From: Lanius collurio
Lineage: Eukaryota; Chordata; Aves; Passeriformes; Laniidae
Direction: 5' to 3'
Length of the DNA: 64,000 nt
NCBI GenBank assembly: GCA_020086605.1
Contig: JACBWW010000021.1
Coordinates: forward strand, 6,331,924-6,395,923
Numbering within the stretch: the first letter of the stretch is position 1; each line of letters opens with the position of its first letter. Position numbers and translations under genes: made by a program. The notes beneath the pieces were generated by a model that did no database searches, had not been told where the DNA came from, and saw only the letters and a program-made list of their open reading frames with translations. Below are positions 1 to 12,200 of this stretch, one piece after another.

Positions 1-3000
1 TGACTCCCTGTGGTCTCTGGTCAGCATTATGGGATGGATGGGATGTACCCCCAGCTGCCCGCTTGGCCTGCAGAGGCTGGCACTGACACGGCCACAGCTG
101 GGAAAACTGGGAGAAAACCCACAGTTTTCAGGTGTCAGCCCTACTACTGGCAACATCTTTCTCCTGCATTTTATTAAAAGAGGGAGTCCTTTCCTGAGCA
201 TCCCTTTCCCACTGACTCCTGCTGTTAATTAGCAGTTAATTAATTGCTCTCCATGCCTCACTCAGCAGCACCTCCTGGCCTCACCACTCAGATAGGGACT
301 TACACGCTCAAATGACAGAGAAAATTGGGATTTGCTGCAATTATTTCCCACATGGATCCCTTGTGGACAAACTCTGCGACTTGCAGAACCATGAACAATT
401 TCATTTCCTTACTCAGAGCAAGCGGGAGCACCACGTTTAATTGCCAATTAATCTTATGGCAACTCGAGATCCAGCCAGCCCTGGATAATGAGCCAGCAAA
501 CGGGAGCAGTTGGAGAGTGATGGGTGTCTGGGACTGACCCAGTGTGAGCAGGGGCTTCATTCCTTGGCCCCTCCAGGCATTGCTGCTCCCACAGCCCCCC
601 AGCACGATCCCCTGTGCTGGCTGCTCCTGGGACAGGGGGCTGAGCTCCATCCCGCTGCTTTGTCCCGCTCCCAGAGGGACTGCACCACTTTATACACACT
701 TGTCCTTGAGCCAGTGAAGTCTTTACCTCATCCCTCTGGAATTCCAAGCTGACACACCTGTGGAACAGCCATGTTTGCTGTTGGAGTCAAGAACTGACCC
801 CATCACCTGCCTGGGGAAAATCTGGGGAACACAGACACCTCTCTGGTGTTGGATCTGGAGAAACGGGCATGAGGGAACTGATTCATTCCATGGCATGACC
901 ACAATGAGCACCTGGGGCTGCCCTGCTCTGCCCTGACCAGGGATGTGTCACCACCACCAGGATCTGCCCAAAAGCTGTGTCCAGCACAGCCCCCACCCTG
1001 CAGTGACCAGCTGAGTGACCAGCTCCATTCATCCCCTGCTTCCTCCTCCAGTACACGACAATTCCCACTTTTCTGGTTTAAACCTCTCTGATCTGCTGGA
1101 TAAACTGCGGTAGCAGGTTCTTCCAGGCCCTCATGCAGGACCTGGGGCTAGCTCCTTTCCAACACACCATAAACAATTCCCAGATAAATGTCCCTAGCCT
1201 CTGGAGCATCACATGGAGGCACTGGGGAGCCCACGGCTCTGAAGCTCCCAGGAGCCATCTAAGGACACACTCACAGCTGGCTGCAGATGTAAGACAGCAG
1301 CCACATTCAAAAATAACCTTGGTCAAATCTTCAATTAATTTATAACCTGGCAACAGCTCAGGACTCTGGTTCTAATTAATCCCGACCTCCTTTAATTGAG
1401 GAGCTGATTGCTGTGAGATGTTTGTGCTTCATCTGTTTCATCTCTGCTCAAAATCCATCTGATAATGGTTTGAACATTTAAACCCTTCTGGGGTTATTGG
1501 CACTTTCGTGTCCAGTGAGGACATGACCACTCACAGACCCAGCCCTGGCTCCGCTGGTACCAGAGCACTTGATGCCAGAGGATGGAGAGGTTCCTTGTGC
1601 TCCTCACAAAAACATGGATCGCTCCAGCCTGAATCCATCTTGTGCAGTAAAGATCCCTTAAAGCACCGGAAAGGGCTGGAGTTACATTTATGCTTTTCTG
1701 GGAGCTTTTGCCTGTGCATTTACACATCTGGGATTTCCTGCCATGTGAAAGTTTTGTTCCCCTTCATGCTTTGGCTGGAAACGTTTGTATTTCCAAGAGG
1801 CGTTTCCTGCCCTGGGCTGCAGCCAGAGCATTTATGTCATTTTTGATCCAGGATTTTACCATTTATTTGTGTGCTTCCTACACATCTCAGTGGTTATTCT
1901 GGTCTAGCCTTGGCTCCACAGCTCTCATCACCAAGCCCAGCATGGAAATTTTCCCCTGACCAAAACAGCCGGAACCGCACATGGTTTCTTGAGCAGGGCT
2001 GACTCATCATTTCCTAAATACTGGAGTGCCCCATGGCCCTGCAAATGCTCCAAAAAGGAGCAGATTAATGGCTAAAAACATCCTGATGGCCAACAGAGCC
2101 AGTGCCCAAATCCCAGTTAATTAAAGCTAACGTTCCTGCCCGCTCTGGAATAGGTATTAGGAGGAACACCCTGGACATGGGATAAACACAAAGAGCTGGA
2201 AGGGTGGAACGGGTGTCCCAGGCTGCAGAGGGCATTTGCATGGATGCAGCCATAGGTCTGGCTCCTCTACTCCAGCCACCAGCTACTGCTGCCCCCCCCA
2301 CCCACCCTGCTTCATCTCTCAGCCCTCCCTGTGTCCAACAAACCTCCTGGAGGTCCAACAGTACTTTCTGGGCAGCCAAAGAGCTTTTCTTTTGCACAGA
2401 CACATTAAAAAGACAAAGCTGATAAATGACTGACATGCTGATATCAGTGACATCTAATCCAGGATACTGCTTTTCTGCAAATGCTGTTAACCCTCGCAGC
2501 CTCCAGATTTCTGTCTCTCAGGGAACTGCCTGGTGCTTGGGATGTATCTGTGAGTGAAGGAGGTAGGAGAAGCCAAGTGAGTGCCCGTGGTGTGGCCAAG
2601 CACTGCGGCTGCAGCATGGCAGTTAAATGAAAAATGGGTTAAAATGGGGCTGGTTCCCTGGGGCACCTGCTCAGACACATCTGTAGATGCTGGAGAGCTC
2701 CTCCTTTATTCTATTTTCTAAAGCTGAGCCCAGCTTGTTTCACATGTCTTGTGTTCAACTTTACCACTAAAAAAGGTTCCTGAAAGCTCCATCACTGACT
2801 ATTCCCCTCTGCCTTCCTTTTCCTGAATGCCTCTTGCCCCTGAATGAGGTCCCTTCACCCCACAGCCCATGGGGTCCCTCGGGTGTCCCTGTGCTGGGTG
2901 ACACTGCTGACTCCAACAAGGACATCCCAGCTGACATCTGTGCCAGCAAAACCCTGCTTGGCCCCTTGAGGGACGGATGCTCCGGACATTTATAGACGGT

Positions 3001-3126
3001 TGTAACATTCCTACTTAATTATCAATTATCCAAGTCAGCCTTATACAATCCATGTATGAAACACTCGCTCCATCTCCCCACAGACTTCCTACATCATTTT
3101 TCAGACTGGTTTTGACTGCTGCTCAC
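1..3126. other. Probable last intron of ADAMTS7; no exon recognised
   Basis: I looked on the minus strand for the PLAC pattern (FC...GxC...CCxxC) that should end ADAMTS7 and did not find it. No CR1 fragment or other gene was recognised. ORFs here are short and lack family signatures. Confidence 0.55.
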
Positions 3127-3286
3127 CCGGCTCGGAGCTGTCGCAGTCCTGGGGGTTGCATTTCTGGGTGCTCTCTGGCCAAGGCTCGTGGTCGCACAGG
3201 CTGCTGTCCTCCTCAGCCACCCCTGTCCTGGTGTCGATGCACTTGACCTGGCGCCGCTGGATGCCCCCTCCGCAGGGAGCCGAGCA
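3127..3286 (-). CDS. ADAMTS7: ADAMTS7 exon 23: eighth thrombospondin repeat
   Basis: [20 protein letters not shown], then an acidic stretch and [18 protein letters not shown]. Ends one base into a codon before gtgagc, so at least one more exon (PLAC) is expected. Without splicing the frame would run on for about ten codons and stop. Confidence 0.93.
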
Positions 3287-6200
3287 CTGCGGGAGCGGGA
3301 CCCCGGGGTCAGGCTGGGGTACCCCTCCCCGTGTCCGGCAGAGCCCTCAGTGCCACCCCAGTGCCGCCCCAGTGCCGCCCCAGTGCCGCCCCAGTGCCAC
3401 CTCAGTGCCACCTCAGTGCCGCCCCAGTGCCGCCCCAGTGCCACCTCAGTGCCACCCCAGTGCCACCCCAGTGCCACCCCAGTGCCGCCCCAGTGCCACC
3501 CCAGTGCCACCCCAGCGCCCGGGCTGGTTGGAGGGCTGGGATCCCCCCCGTTCCCTGAAATTCCCCGTGGAGGGGAGCAGCCCCCGCTCACCTGCCCCCA
3601 GGACCCCACCACCCAGGTGGTGCAGGGCTGGGTGTTGCAGGGCCGGGTGCTGTTGGGCCGCAGCACCTCCTCGCAGCGCCCCGGCTCCGGGCACGTCACC
3701 AGGCGCGCCTGCTCCCCGCCGCCACACGGCTCCGAGCACTGCGGGACAGAGCGGGCAGCGCCGTCAGGGGCTGAGCGCTGCAGCCCCCCCGCCCTGGAGA
3801 CAGCTGGGCGTCTTCACCTGGAGAAGAGAAGGCTCCAGGGAGAGCTCAGAGCCCCTGCCAGGGCCTAAAGGGGCTCCAGGAGAGCTGGAGAGGGACTGGG
3901 GTCAAGGGATGGAGGGATAGGACACAGGGAATGGCTTCCCAGTGCCAGAGGGCAGGGCTGGATGGGATATTGGGAAGGATTTGTTCCCTGGGAGGGGGTG
4001 AGGCCCTGGCACAGGGTGCCCAGAGAAGCTGTGGCTGCCCCTGGATCCCTGGAAGTGTCCAAGGCCAGGCTGGATGGGGCTTGGAGCGCCAGGGGATAGC
4101 AGAAGATGTCCCTGCCCTGGCATGGGGTGGAACGAGCTGTCCCCCGGCCAGCCCCGGGCCAGCCCCTACCTCTCTCCAGGAGGACGTGTACCAGTCCAGG
4201 CACGGCGCGCTCTGGCAGGGCAGCTGTGCCGGGGGCTGGGAGAGCACGGCCTGGCAGTGGAAGGGCCGCAGCAGCCGCTGGTCTCTAGTGTCAATGCAGT
4301 GAACATCCCGAACCTTTGTGCCCCTGCCGCAGCTCCTGGAGCACTGGGAAAGGACACAGCACCACGCTGGGGAAGGGCAGCGAGGGTCGGTGCAGGGGGA
4401 ATCCCTGTGGGAATGGGAGGTGACCCCAAGGACAAGCTCTGCCTTGGGATGGGTTGACATTCAACCTCCTTTCCCCTCTTGCTCTAGGCCAAGCTAGAGC
4501 ACAGTCTGTGCAGCTCATCTGTCACTACCACCCCTCTGAAACCAGGTGGTTTCCAGTTGTGACAAGAACAGTCTTTATGCCTTCAAGAACTGATGACCCC
4601 AAGGAACAGCAACCATCCAGAGCAAGAAGGGCTGTTCCCCACCATCAACCCTACCGAATTCACCCAACCCAACTGCAAACATCCCCTGGCACTGCAGAGT
4701 GGGTAGAACATTGTCCAGAGACTGAAAAATCATAGAACCACAGAATGGTTTGGGATGGATCTTAAAAACCATCTTGTTCCAAGCCCCTGCCATGGGATGA
4801 CACCCACTAGACCAGGTTGCACCCAACCTGGCCTTTCAAATGACTTTGTTTAGCTTTTGCAAATTCCTGACATTTTTTTATCAGCCCAAGAGCAGGAAAA
4901 ATGAAAATACTGTGGGATGAGAAATTTAAAGTCTGTGGCAAGTGCAAACCCCCACCATCTGCCTCTGTGAGCCATGGGGCAAGAGCCCTCCCCAAAAGCA
5001 GGTGTCACCCCACACTCGCCTTGTCCCGTGGGTTTTGGGGACACTCCCTCCCTGCAGGTTCCCTTACCTTGCTCCAGTTGCCCACACGCCAGGCTGAGCA
5101 GGGTCTCAGGGAGCACCTCCGGGCAGGGACGGGCCTGTCGGCCGCGGCACAGCCGCTGTCACTGCCGCTGCTGCAGCGCACGGGCCTCCACACCGCGCCC
5201 ACACCACACGTGGCCGAGCACTGCAACACAGGGATCCTGCTGCTGTCCATCCCAACGCCCCTGACCCCCCAGCTCTGGGTCTGGCCAAGGAGGGAGCCTG
5301 CTCACCCAGCAGAAAGGCCCCTGGGGACTCAGCTCCTGCCTCTTCCATGGGCACTGGGAGGGTGCTGGGAAAACTGGGGTTGTGGGATGATGTGGGGAGA
5401 GGACCTTTCCCCTCTAAGCAATCCCACATCAGGCAGCTCTCAACCCAGGGAAGGAGGAGGAACATGCTCCTCCATAGCCCATTCCAGTTGTTTTTGCTGT
5501 GGATGGGACTAATCCCTCCTCTCCCTCCTTAGTGTTTGCTCCCAGGAGGATTCCCATGACCATGGCTGCCCACAGCTCAGGGGAAATTGGGGCAGCACCC
5601 TGGGGCCAGGGGTGCCTTTAGCTTTTGGTTACCAGCTGTCTCTTAACTAGCACCAATGACCCCAGCCACTGACTGCTGGCAAGAGTAATGTCCCAGAGCC
5701 AGCCAGGACAGGGACAGGTCTCACATCCATACTGGCCATGTCACATTTTTAATGGGGCTCACCACGTACCTCACTCCAGTTCCCGACCTCCCAGCTGGGC
5801 TTGGCAGTGGCTGCTGCGGTGGTCGATGGTGGAAGCAGAGCCTCCTCCTCCTCCAGCCTCTTCTCCCAGAGCAGGGGGGCCAAAGGGGTGGGCTGGGACA
5901 ACTCGTGCCTCCGGTCACTGGAGGCAGATGTCCCTGGGGGTGCCCACAGTGAGGGTTCCTTTGGTGCAATGATGCTGAGTGGGGTCCCATGGGAGGTCAG
6001 CTGGGTGTGGGGTGATGCCAGATTTGGGTGCTGAAACATCCCCTCTGTCCCCCACTCCAGGGGAGACTCTGCTGTGTGGGCAGGCGGGCCATGAGCTGGG
6101 GCTGTGGGCATGGCTGGGGCCAGGGCATCCTGCTGGGTGAGGCCACTGGAGGTGAGCTGGGTGGCTGGCCCAGGCATGGCAGAGGACAAGGACACTGGAA

Positions 6201-9200
6201 AGGCTGTTGTGGCCACTGAGGGGGTTGAGGTGGGGGCTGTGGGGGTGTGGAGCTCTGGCTGGTGCCCTCCCTGCCCCATGGGGGCCACATCAGCACCCAC
6301 AGGAGGGGGACTCACAGCAGGGTGGGGGCTGCCAGCACTCCCTGCCACCTCCCAGCCCTGGTCCTGTGGGGTGGGCAAGGAACGATCTGCCTTCTCCATC
6401 CCATGAGATTGCCCGCCTGCCTGCATGTCCAACATCCCCTCTGGCATTCCTGCCCACCCGTGCTGCTCCGTGGGCGGGGGGGCTGCACCATTAATGTCTC
6501 TGATGATGGCCAGACCCATTTCCCTGGAGTCTTTGTGGCTTCCCCCTGCAGACTTGGCCATGCCATGTCCCTCTGTGCTCACATGGCCATCGCCGCTGCT
6601 GCCCGGCACTCCTGGCCCATGGGACACATCCACACCAACACTGCCCCAGCCCGTGGGCACTGGATCAGCTGGGTGGGGATCCCAGTGAGTGAGGCCATGG
6701 ACTGGGGGATCCTGCCCAGGGCTGGTCCTGGTGGGCACAGTTCCGTGGGGTTCATCCCAGGGCAGGTGGTCATGGCTGTTTGCAGAGTCGTGGCTCAGAG
6801 AGCTCTGGGTGGGCGGGTGGTGCTCAGAGTGGGGCACAAGAACTGTATCCTCCCCCTTCTCACCCAAGAAGCCAGGGGTGGTGTGTCTGGGAGTGACTGA
6901 TCCCACATCCTTGGGGACCACACTCAGGAGGTCATTTGTGGCTAAATCCCTGGGCTCTGTCTCTTGCTCATCCACAGGAGCAGAAGTATTTTCCTCACTG
7001 GTGCCCTCACTCTCTCCTCCCAACTCAGTGGTGAGCAGGGCCTCAGTGGGCAGCTCCTCCATGTCATCAGTGCTCAGCTCTGGCTTTGGTTCCTCGCCTT
7101 TGGTCTCCTTCTCCATGAAGGGATAGTAAGACAGATCCTCATGGAAGTTGATAAAGTTATAATCGTAGTAAAAATCATCAACAAAGACATTTCCCTTCGT
7201 GGCTGAGAAGTCCTCCTCGGTGATGACATTGACATTGTTGGACTCCGGGACGTTTGGGATTAAGGGGTTAAATTTAGCAATGTGGTTGCTGGGGATGTAA
7301 TGGATTTCATTAAATATCTCCCTGCTGGAGGAGCCGCTGCCAGACCAGTCTGCGTTGCCACCATCCCATTTCTTCTGGCACTGTGGCAAGGAGCAAACCC
7401 TTTCAGGGCTGGGTCTCTCTGCAGGGTCACACGCGGCCCCGGTGCTGTTGCTGCAGTGGACAGGGCGTCTCTGGGTCCCGTTTCCACAGGTCACAGAGCA
7501 CTGGGAAGGGAAGAGAGAGGGACAGGTCTGCAGGGCCAGGCTGGGAGCAGTGTACATGCCCTCACCGGTGCACCCTCTGTGAGGGCTCCATTGTTCCCCG
7601 TGCCACAGTGCTTTGGGCACGGGGCTCCATGTCACTCTGCCTGCTCCCACCACCCTCCTGGGTCTCTGAACAGCTCCTGTGCCAGTCCCACCCGTGGGGT
7701 ACTGGTCACACTGGTAAGCAGAGCATTACTGCCCAAATTGCCCTCTGGGGCTCCCCCCCTTGGAGACCGTCTCAGAGCAGGGCTGGTGCTGTGGGGACTT
7801 TACTCAGGGTGATCCTTGACCTGCACTCCAGCCAGAAGCAGTTTTCCCAGGAGATGGACTTTGGGAAGGGCAGGGGTAAGATGATCTAATAGGTCTTTCT
7901 TGTGACCTATTGCCATGAATTGCATCTCTTTCTGTAGAAAAGCATTCTTTGAAGCAGGGAATAACAACATGGGTGTTGTCCGAGTAGGGAAAAAGCAAAG
8001 GTCAGGAGGGAGCTTTGTTGGGGACACCCCGTCCCCCATAATGGGCTCTTTGACATGGATCAGTACAAAAGAAACTGAGAAGCCGGAAAGGAGAACAGCA
8101 GTATTTTCTGCTGCATTTGGGGCTTGGAGCAACCTGGACTTGTGAAAAGTGTCCCTGCCCATGGCAGGGGGTGGAACAAGATGAGCTTTAAGGTCCCTTC
8201 CACCCCAGAGCACTCCAGGATTCTCTGTTAACACCACATGGCAACCACCAGGCATTTCCAGGAGCTGGAATCAAACACTACCACAAACCAACACCTGTGA
8301 GAGGGCTGCAAGGAGCTGCTCCTCCCCTTGGGATGGCACTGCCAGACCAGGGAAAACAGAGGTCAACTCTCACAAATGAAACTTCCCAGCAAAGGCCTCC
8401 AGCTCCATCCAGGAGATAACTCCAGGTATCACAGCACTTGCAGGGGGGAAGGAGGGCGGTTATTTGCCGAGGCTGAGTTATCAGGAAAGCCCTTGGGACA
8501 CAGATAAGGAATGAAGGCTGCTAGGAGCCTCGTGTGGGAGCACACCAAGCTTGCCAGGAGGGTTCAGCCTTGGGCAGGAGGCATCAGGGCTGGCTGGCAC
8601 AGTAGGATGTGCTCCTGCCAGGACACAGCCATCCCATTTGGGAACTAATGAACAACAAACCAGCCTTCTGACTGCATTAGCTTCTTTGGAAAGTCCATCC
8701 AGATGGATGTACAGTGCTTCAGAGTCCTTCTAAGGCACTATGTCCCAGTGTTTAAGCAGTGTTCAAGCCCCAGAGAGCCCCTCTGGCGTGGCAGTGCCAG
8801 GTGCTCCAGTGCTGGATGGGCACGTGTCCTGCCTCGGCTCTGCATGGACAAAGCTGCCCCACCCTGCTGATACTGCTGACAGAAGGACCATGGTTCTGGG
8901 TTCCAAGCCCCTCCAATTCCTCTACTTGTGGTGGTGGAAATGGAAAAGAAAGAGAGCCCTCCCTTTAAATTAAAGGAAAGAAAAATTACAGAACCTCAAA
9001 ATCCCAACCACATTTCTCTTGGGCTCACAAATCCATTGGTGCCACAGAGGATGACTGTGAGGGCTGGGGCTGGCCCTGCCCAGCACTGACCCACCAACAA
9101 GCCATAATTTTCCTGTTAAACCATTGCATCCATCTTTCTCAGCCCTTAATTGTGGCATTTGTGGGCCCCTAGAAAAATAATTCCAACTCACTCTCATCTA

Positions 9201-12200
9201 GCCCTCAAATTCTCTATTCACATTTGATTCCATTTGTTCCTTAGCAACAAAGCTCTGTTCCCAGGCTCTCTCTTTTCTCTCCTGATATTTGTCTTCACTC
9301 TGAACACTTTTGGAACGGCTGCTTAAATTAGGAGTTATCATTATCTGGTTGAAACCCTCAGCTTGTGGTTAAGCTGATTCACAGAAACACAAAAAAAAAT
9401 CAAGGTTACACAGAGTGTCACCATTAATCACCCCATGGAATGGTTTGGGTTGAAAAAGACCTTGAAGATCATCCACTTCTAATCCCTGCCAAGGGCAGGA
9501 CACCTTCCAGTACACCAGGCTGCTCCAAGCCATGCCCAGTTGAAAACTTCATTTCTGCCCTCCTTGTGCCAAGCCCAGAGTGTGGCCCCCACCCCGTGTG
9601 AGGGAGCTGCAAAGCTCAGAGATGGGGCAGAGTTAAAATGCCCAACATTCCTTCCTCATCCTGAGACCTCTCCAAGCAATGGAATTCCTGTCCATGGGAG
9701 CTGCTGAGCCCACACAGACTCATCCATGGATTTTCTGTGAGCAGGAGCACACCCATTGCTCTCAAGCAGGCTGGGGTGTTTGGGGGCACCTATCCCCAGC
9801 TCCCACCACTTTGCAAGACACTGGGACCTCCCTGATGCTCTCTCTCACCTCAGACCAGTTCCCCACAGCCCACTGGGAGGGACAGGGGACCTCTGGGTGA
9901 CAGGGTGCAGTGGCATCTGGCTTGGCAAGGTGCTGGCAGTCCGCTGGCTGCAGGGCCCTCTGCTCGTCCAGCCCCACGCTCTGGATGCACAGCACCGTCC
10001 TCTTCATCAGCCCTGCCCGGCCACACGTGGCTGAGCACTTCTGCCACTCACCCACCCACCACCTGCAGAGAGAGAATTGGGAAAGGGGAAAGGGGAAAAG
10101 GGAAAGGGGAAGGAGAAAAGGGGAAAGGGAAAAATCTCAGCCAGAGCACGTGGCTGTGCAGCAGGATCCATCCCATTGCTTGTCACGTGGGGCCATGGGG
10201 AAAGGAGGATGCCAGAATCCCAGATGTGTCAGTCCAAGGGCTGGGAGCCCGGACAGAGGGTCAGGGATGGGACAGTCCCTGAGCTGTGCCAGGGTTATGT
10301 GCACAGAGGCAGAGAGGAGCTTCCTGCCAGGATGGAAGCTCCCATGAGGCTCAGCCTGCAGATGGGCAATGCCCTGCAGCAGTCAGGCAATGCCAGGGAT
10401 GCTGTCATGGACTGACAAGGCCTGGGACCCATCCCCAGCGTGAGGGAGAGGGGAGGAGCAGGGTGGGGTCGCACCTGGCTGGGCAGGGCTCCTCGCTGCA
10501 GGTGCGCTGCTGGTCATCGGGGCGGGTGAGCGCGTCGCAGAACCGCTCCTCCACCAGGCCCGCCAGCCTCTCCACGCAGTGCACGACCTGCCGCTGCACC
10601 CCTGTGGGCAGCATGGACACTGAGGGCACCCTGAGGGCACCAACAGGACACAGGCACCCCTGGGGGCACCGACAGGACACTGACAGCCCTGAGGGTGCTG
10701 ACAGCACACAGGCATCAGCTCGGCTTTGGAAACCAAACTGAATCAGCCAGCACCCTCTGGCAGCAAGGTGGCAGGAGGCTCTTGGTGAGCTTGAGCCACC
10801 AAAACAGGGGAAAGAAAATGAAACCACCACTTGAATCTGCAAGTTGATTTGTGCTGAGGGTGCGATGCCCTCACGGAGCCCCATGGCACCAGTGCAGCTG
10901 GGGCAGGATGGCAGCTGGAGGTGCTGCAGCCACAGAGCTGCACTGTCCTGGCACCACTGCCCAGAGTCACACCCAGCCACTGGAGCCTGCATGCACTGGG
11001 AGTTCTGGGGGCTGTGAGGAGCCAAGGGCAGCACCCAGATCTTTGGGCGGCCCTGCCCCAGCCCAGCCTAGGGACAAGTCACTGGCCAAAACCTTGTGTC
11101 CTCAGTCTGCTCACAGGGGTTTTTAAGGGTGACCTCACCACACTGTCTCACTCCGGCTTCTGTCCCTGTTTCTGTAACACGTACTTGACCTGTGACATGG
11201 GAAGCTGTCACCACGAGCTCAGCTGAGACTGACAGAACCCTGCTGAAGCTGCTGAGCTGGGCTCTGGCTCAAGCACTTGGGAGCTTATGGGGCTCTGGGA
11301 CTCACCAGAGGCTCATTGTGAGCTCTCCCAAATCCATGTCTCAGCTCACACCATCACTGAGTGCAGGAAGAGGGGCTCAGCCCTCCTCCAGCTGCTCACT
11401 CTCACCTGACTCCTGCCTGATTCACTCCTCTATTTCCCTTCTGTTCTGGAAGCCAAATCAAATCATACAAAGAAAGCTGGTTTTAAACAAAGCCCATGTC
11501 CTGGCACTCTGTGCTACTTAGAAAGCATCAGTGTCCTTGAATTCCCCTCTTTTCCAGAGCCAGCTGCTCTCGAGGAAGTGCTTGTTGGTCCCAGCTTCCC
11601 CTGGCAGCGTTCCAGAAATGTCCCTCTGCACCAGCTGCCCCAAAAACTGCCCTGGGGACCCTGGGATACCCAGCCAGAGGTGCAGTGGGCCAGGACAGGG
11701 GGAAGCAAATGTCCACACACAGACAGTGTGGGACCCCAGCGCTCTCTGTAAAACCCTGGATATTCTCCCCCCTGGAGAGGCCCAGCCAGGCAGGAGACCA
11801 GCCCTTCCACACTCCCTGATTTTTCTAAAGCTCTTTTGTCTTCAGCCCCTGCAGGGTAACAGGACACCGAGCCGGGAGCAAAGCGTTGATAGAGCCCTGG
11901 GGTTTGTGGTGAGTGCCACGGGGGCACCGGAGCCGTGACCTCAACAGATGTCGCTTTTTTCTTCCCCTAAGACCTCGTGAAACCCAAGACCCAGGAATTT
12001 CTAAGGCTCTCCAGGGATGCTCCACTGCTCAGAGTGGGTGTCCCGTAGGGCCACACTCACCTGTCCCACAGGTGGCCGTGCAGGTGGTCCAGGTGCCAAA
12101 GCGCCAGAGGAACTCGGGCTGCTCAATCTCGTTCTCGCTGTCAGCCGGGCGCTGGATCGTGTACTGGTACCTCACTCCAGGGTTGGTCTCCTGGAACAGC

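Larger units (their letters stand above)
7501..9848. other. ADAMTS7 intron 18 (2.35 kb)
   Basis: No exon-like segment seen on either strand. Contains two CR1 fragments, listed separately; the rest shows no repeat or signal I can name. Confidence 0.7.

Noticed and set aside
1078..1353. Cys-containing minus-strand ORF as the missing PLAC exon
   Set aside because: Its cysteines (ECGCC...SCEC) do not match the PLAC spacing, and no suitable acceptor in the needed phase was seen.
3348..3516. CRISPR-like array
   Set aside because: Units are 11 bp and contiguous, with no spacers, in a vertebrate intron.
3156..3920. Long plus-strand ORFs of repeated [12 protein letters not shown] sequence
   Set aside because: They are translations of the 11-bp minisatellite antisense to ADAMTS7; all three frames stay open because the repeat lacks stop codons.
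5749..7653. A 634-codon minus-strand ORF as a free-standing gene starting at 7653
   Set aside because: Its first 51 codons and last codons are intron readthrough. The real exon is 5770-7500, bounded by clean splice sites in phase with neighbouring ADAMTS7 exons.
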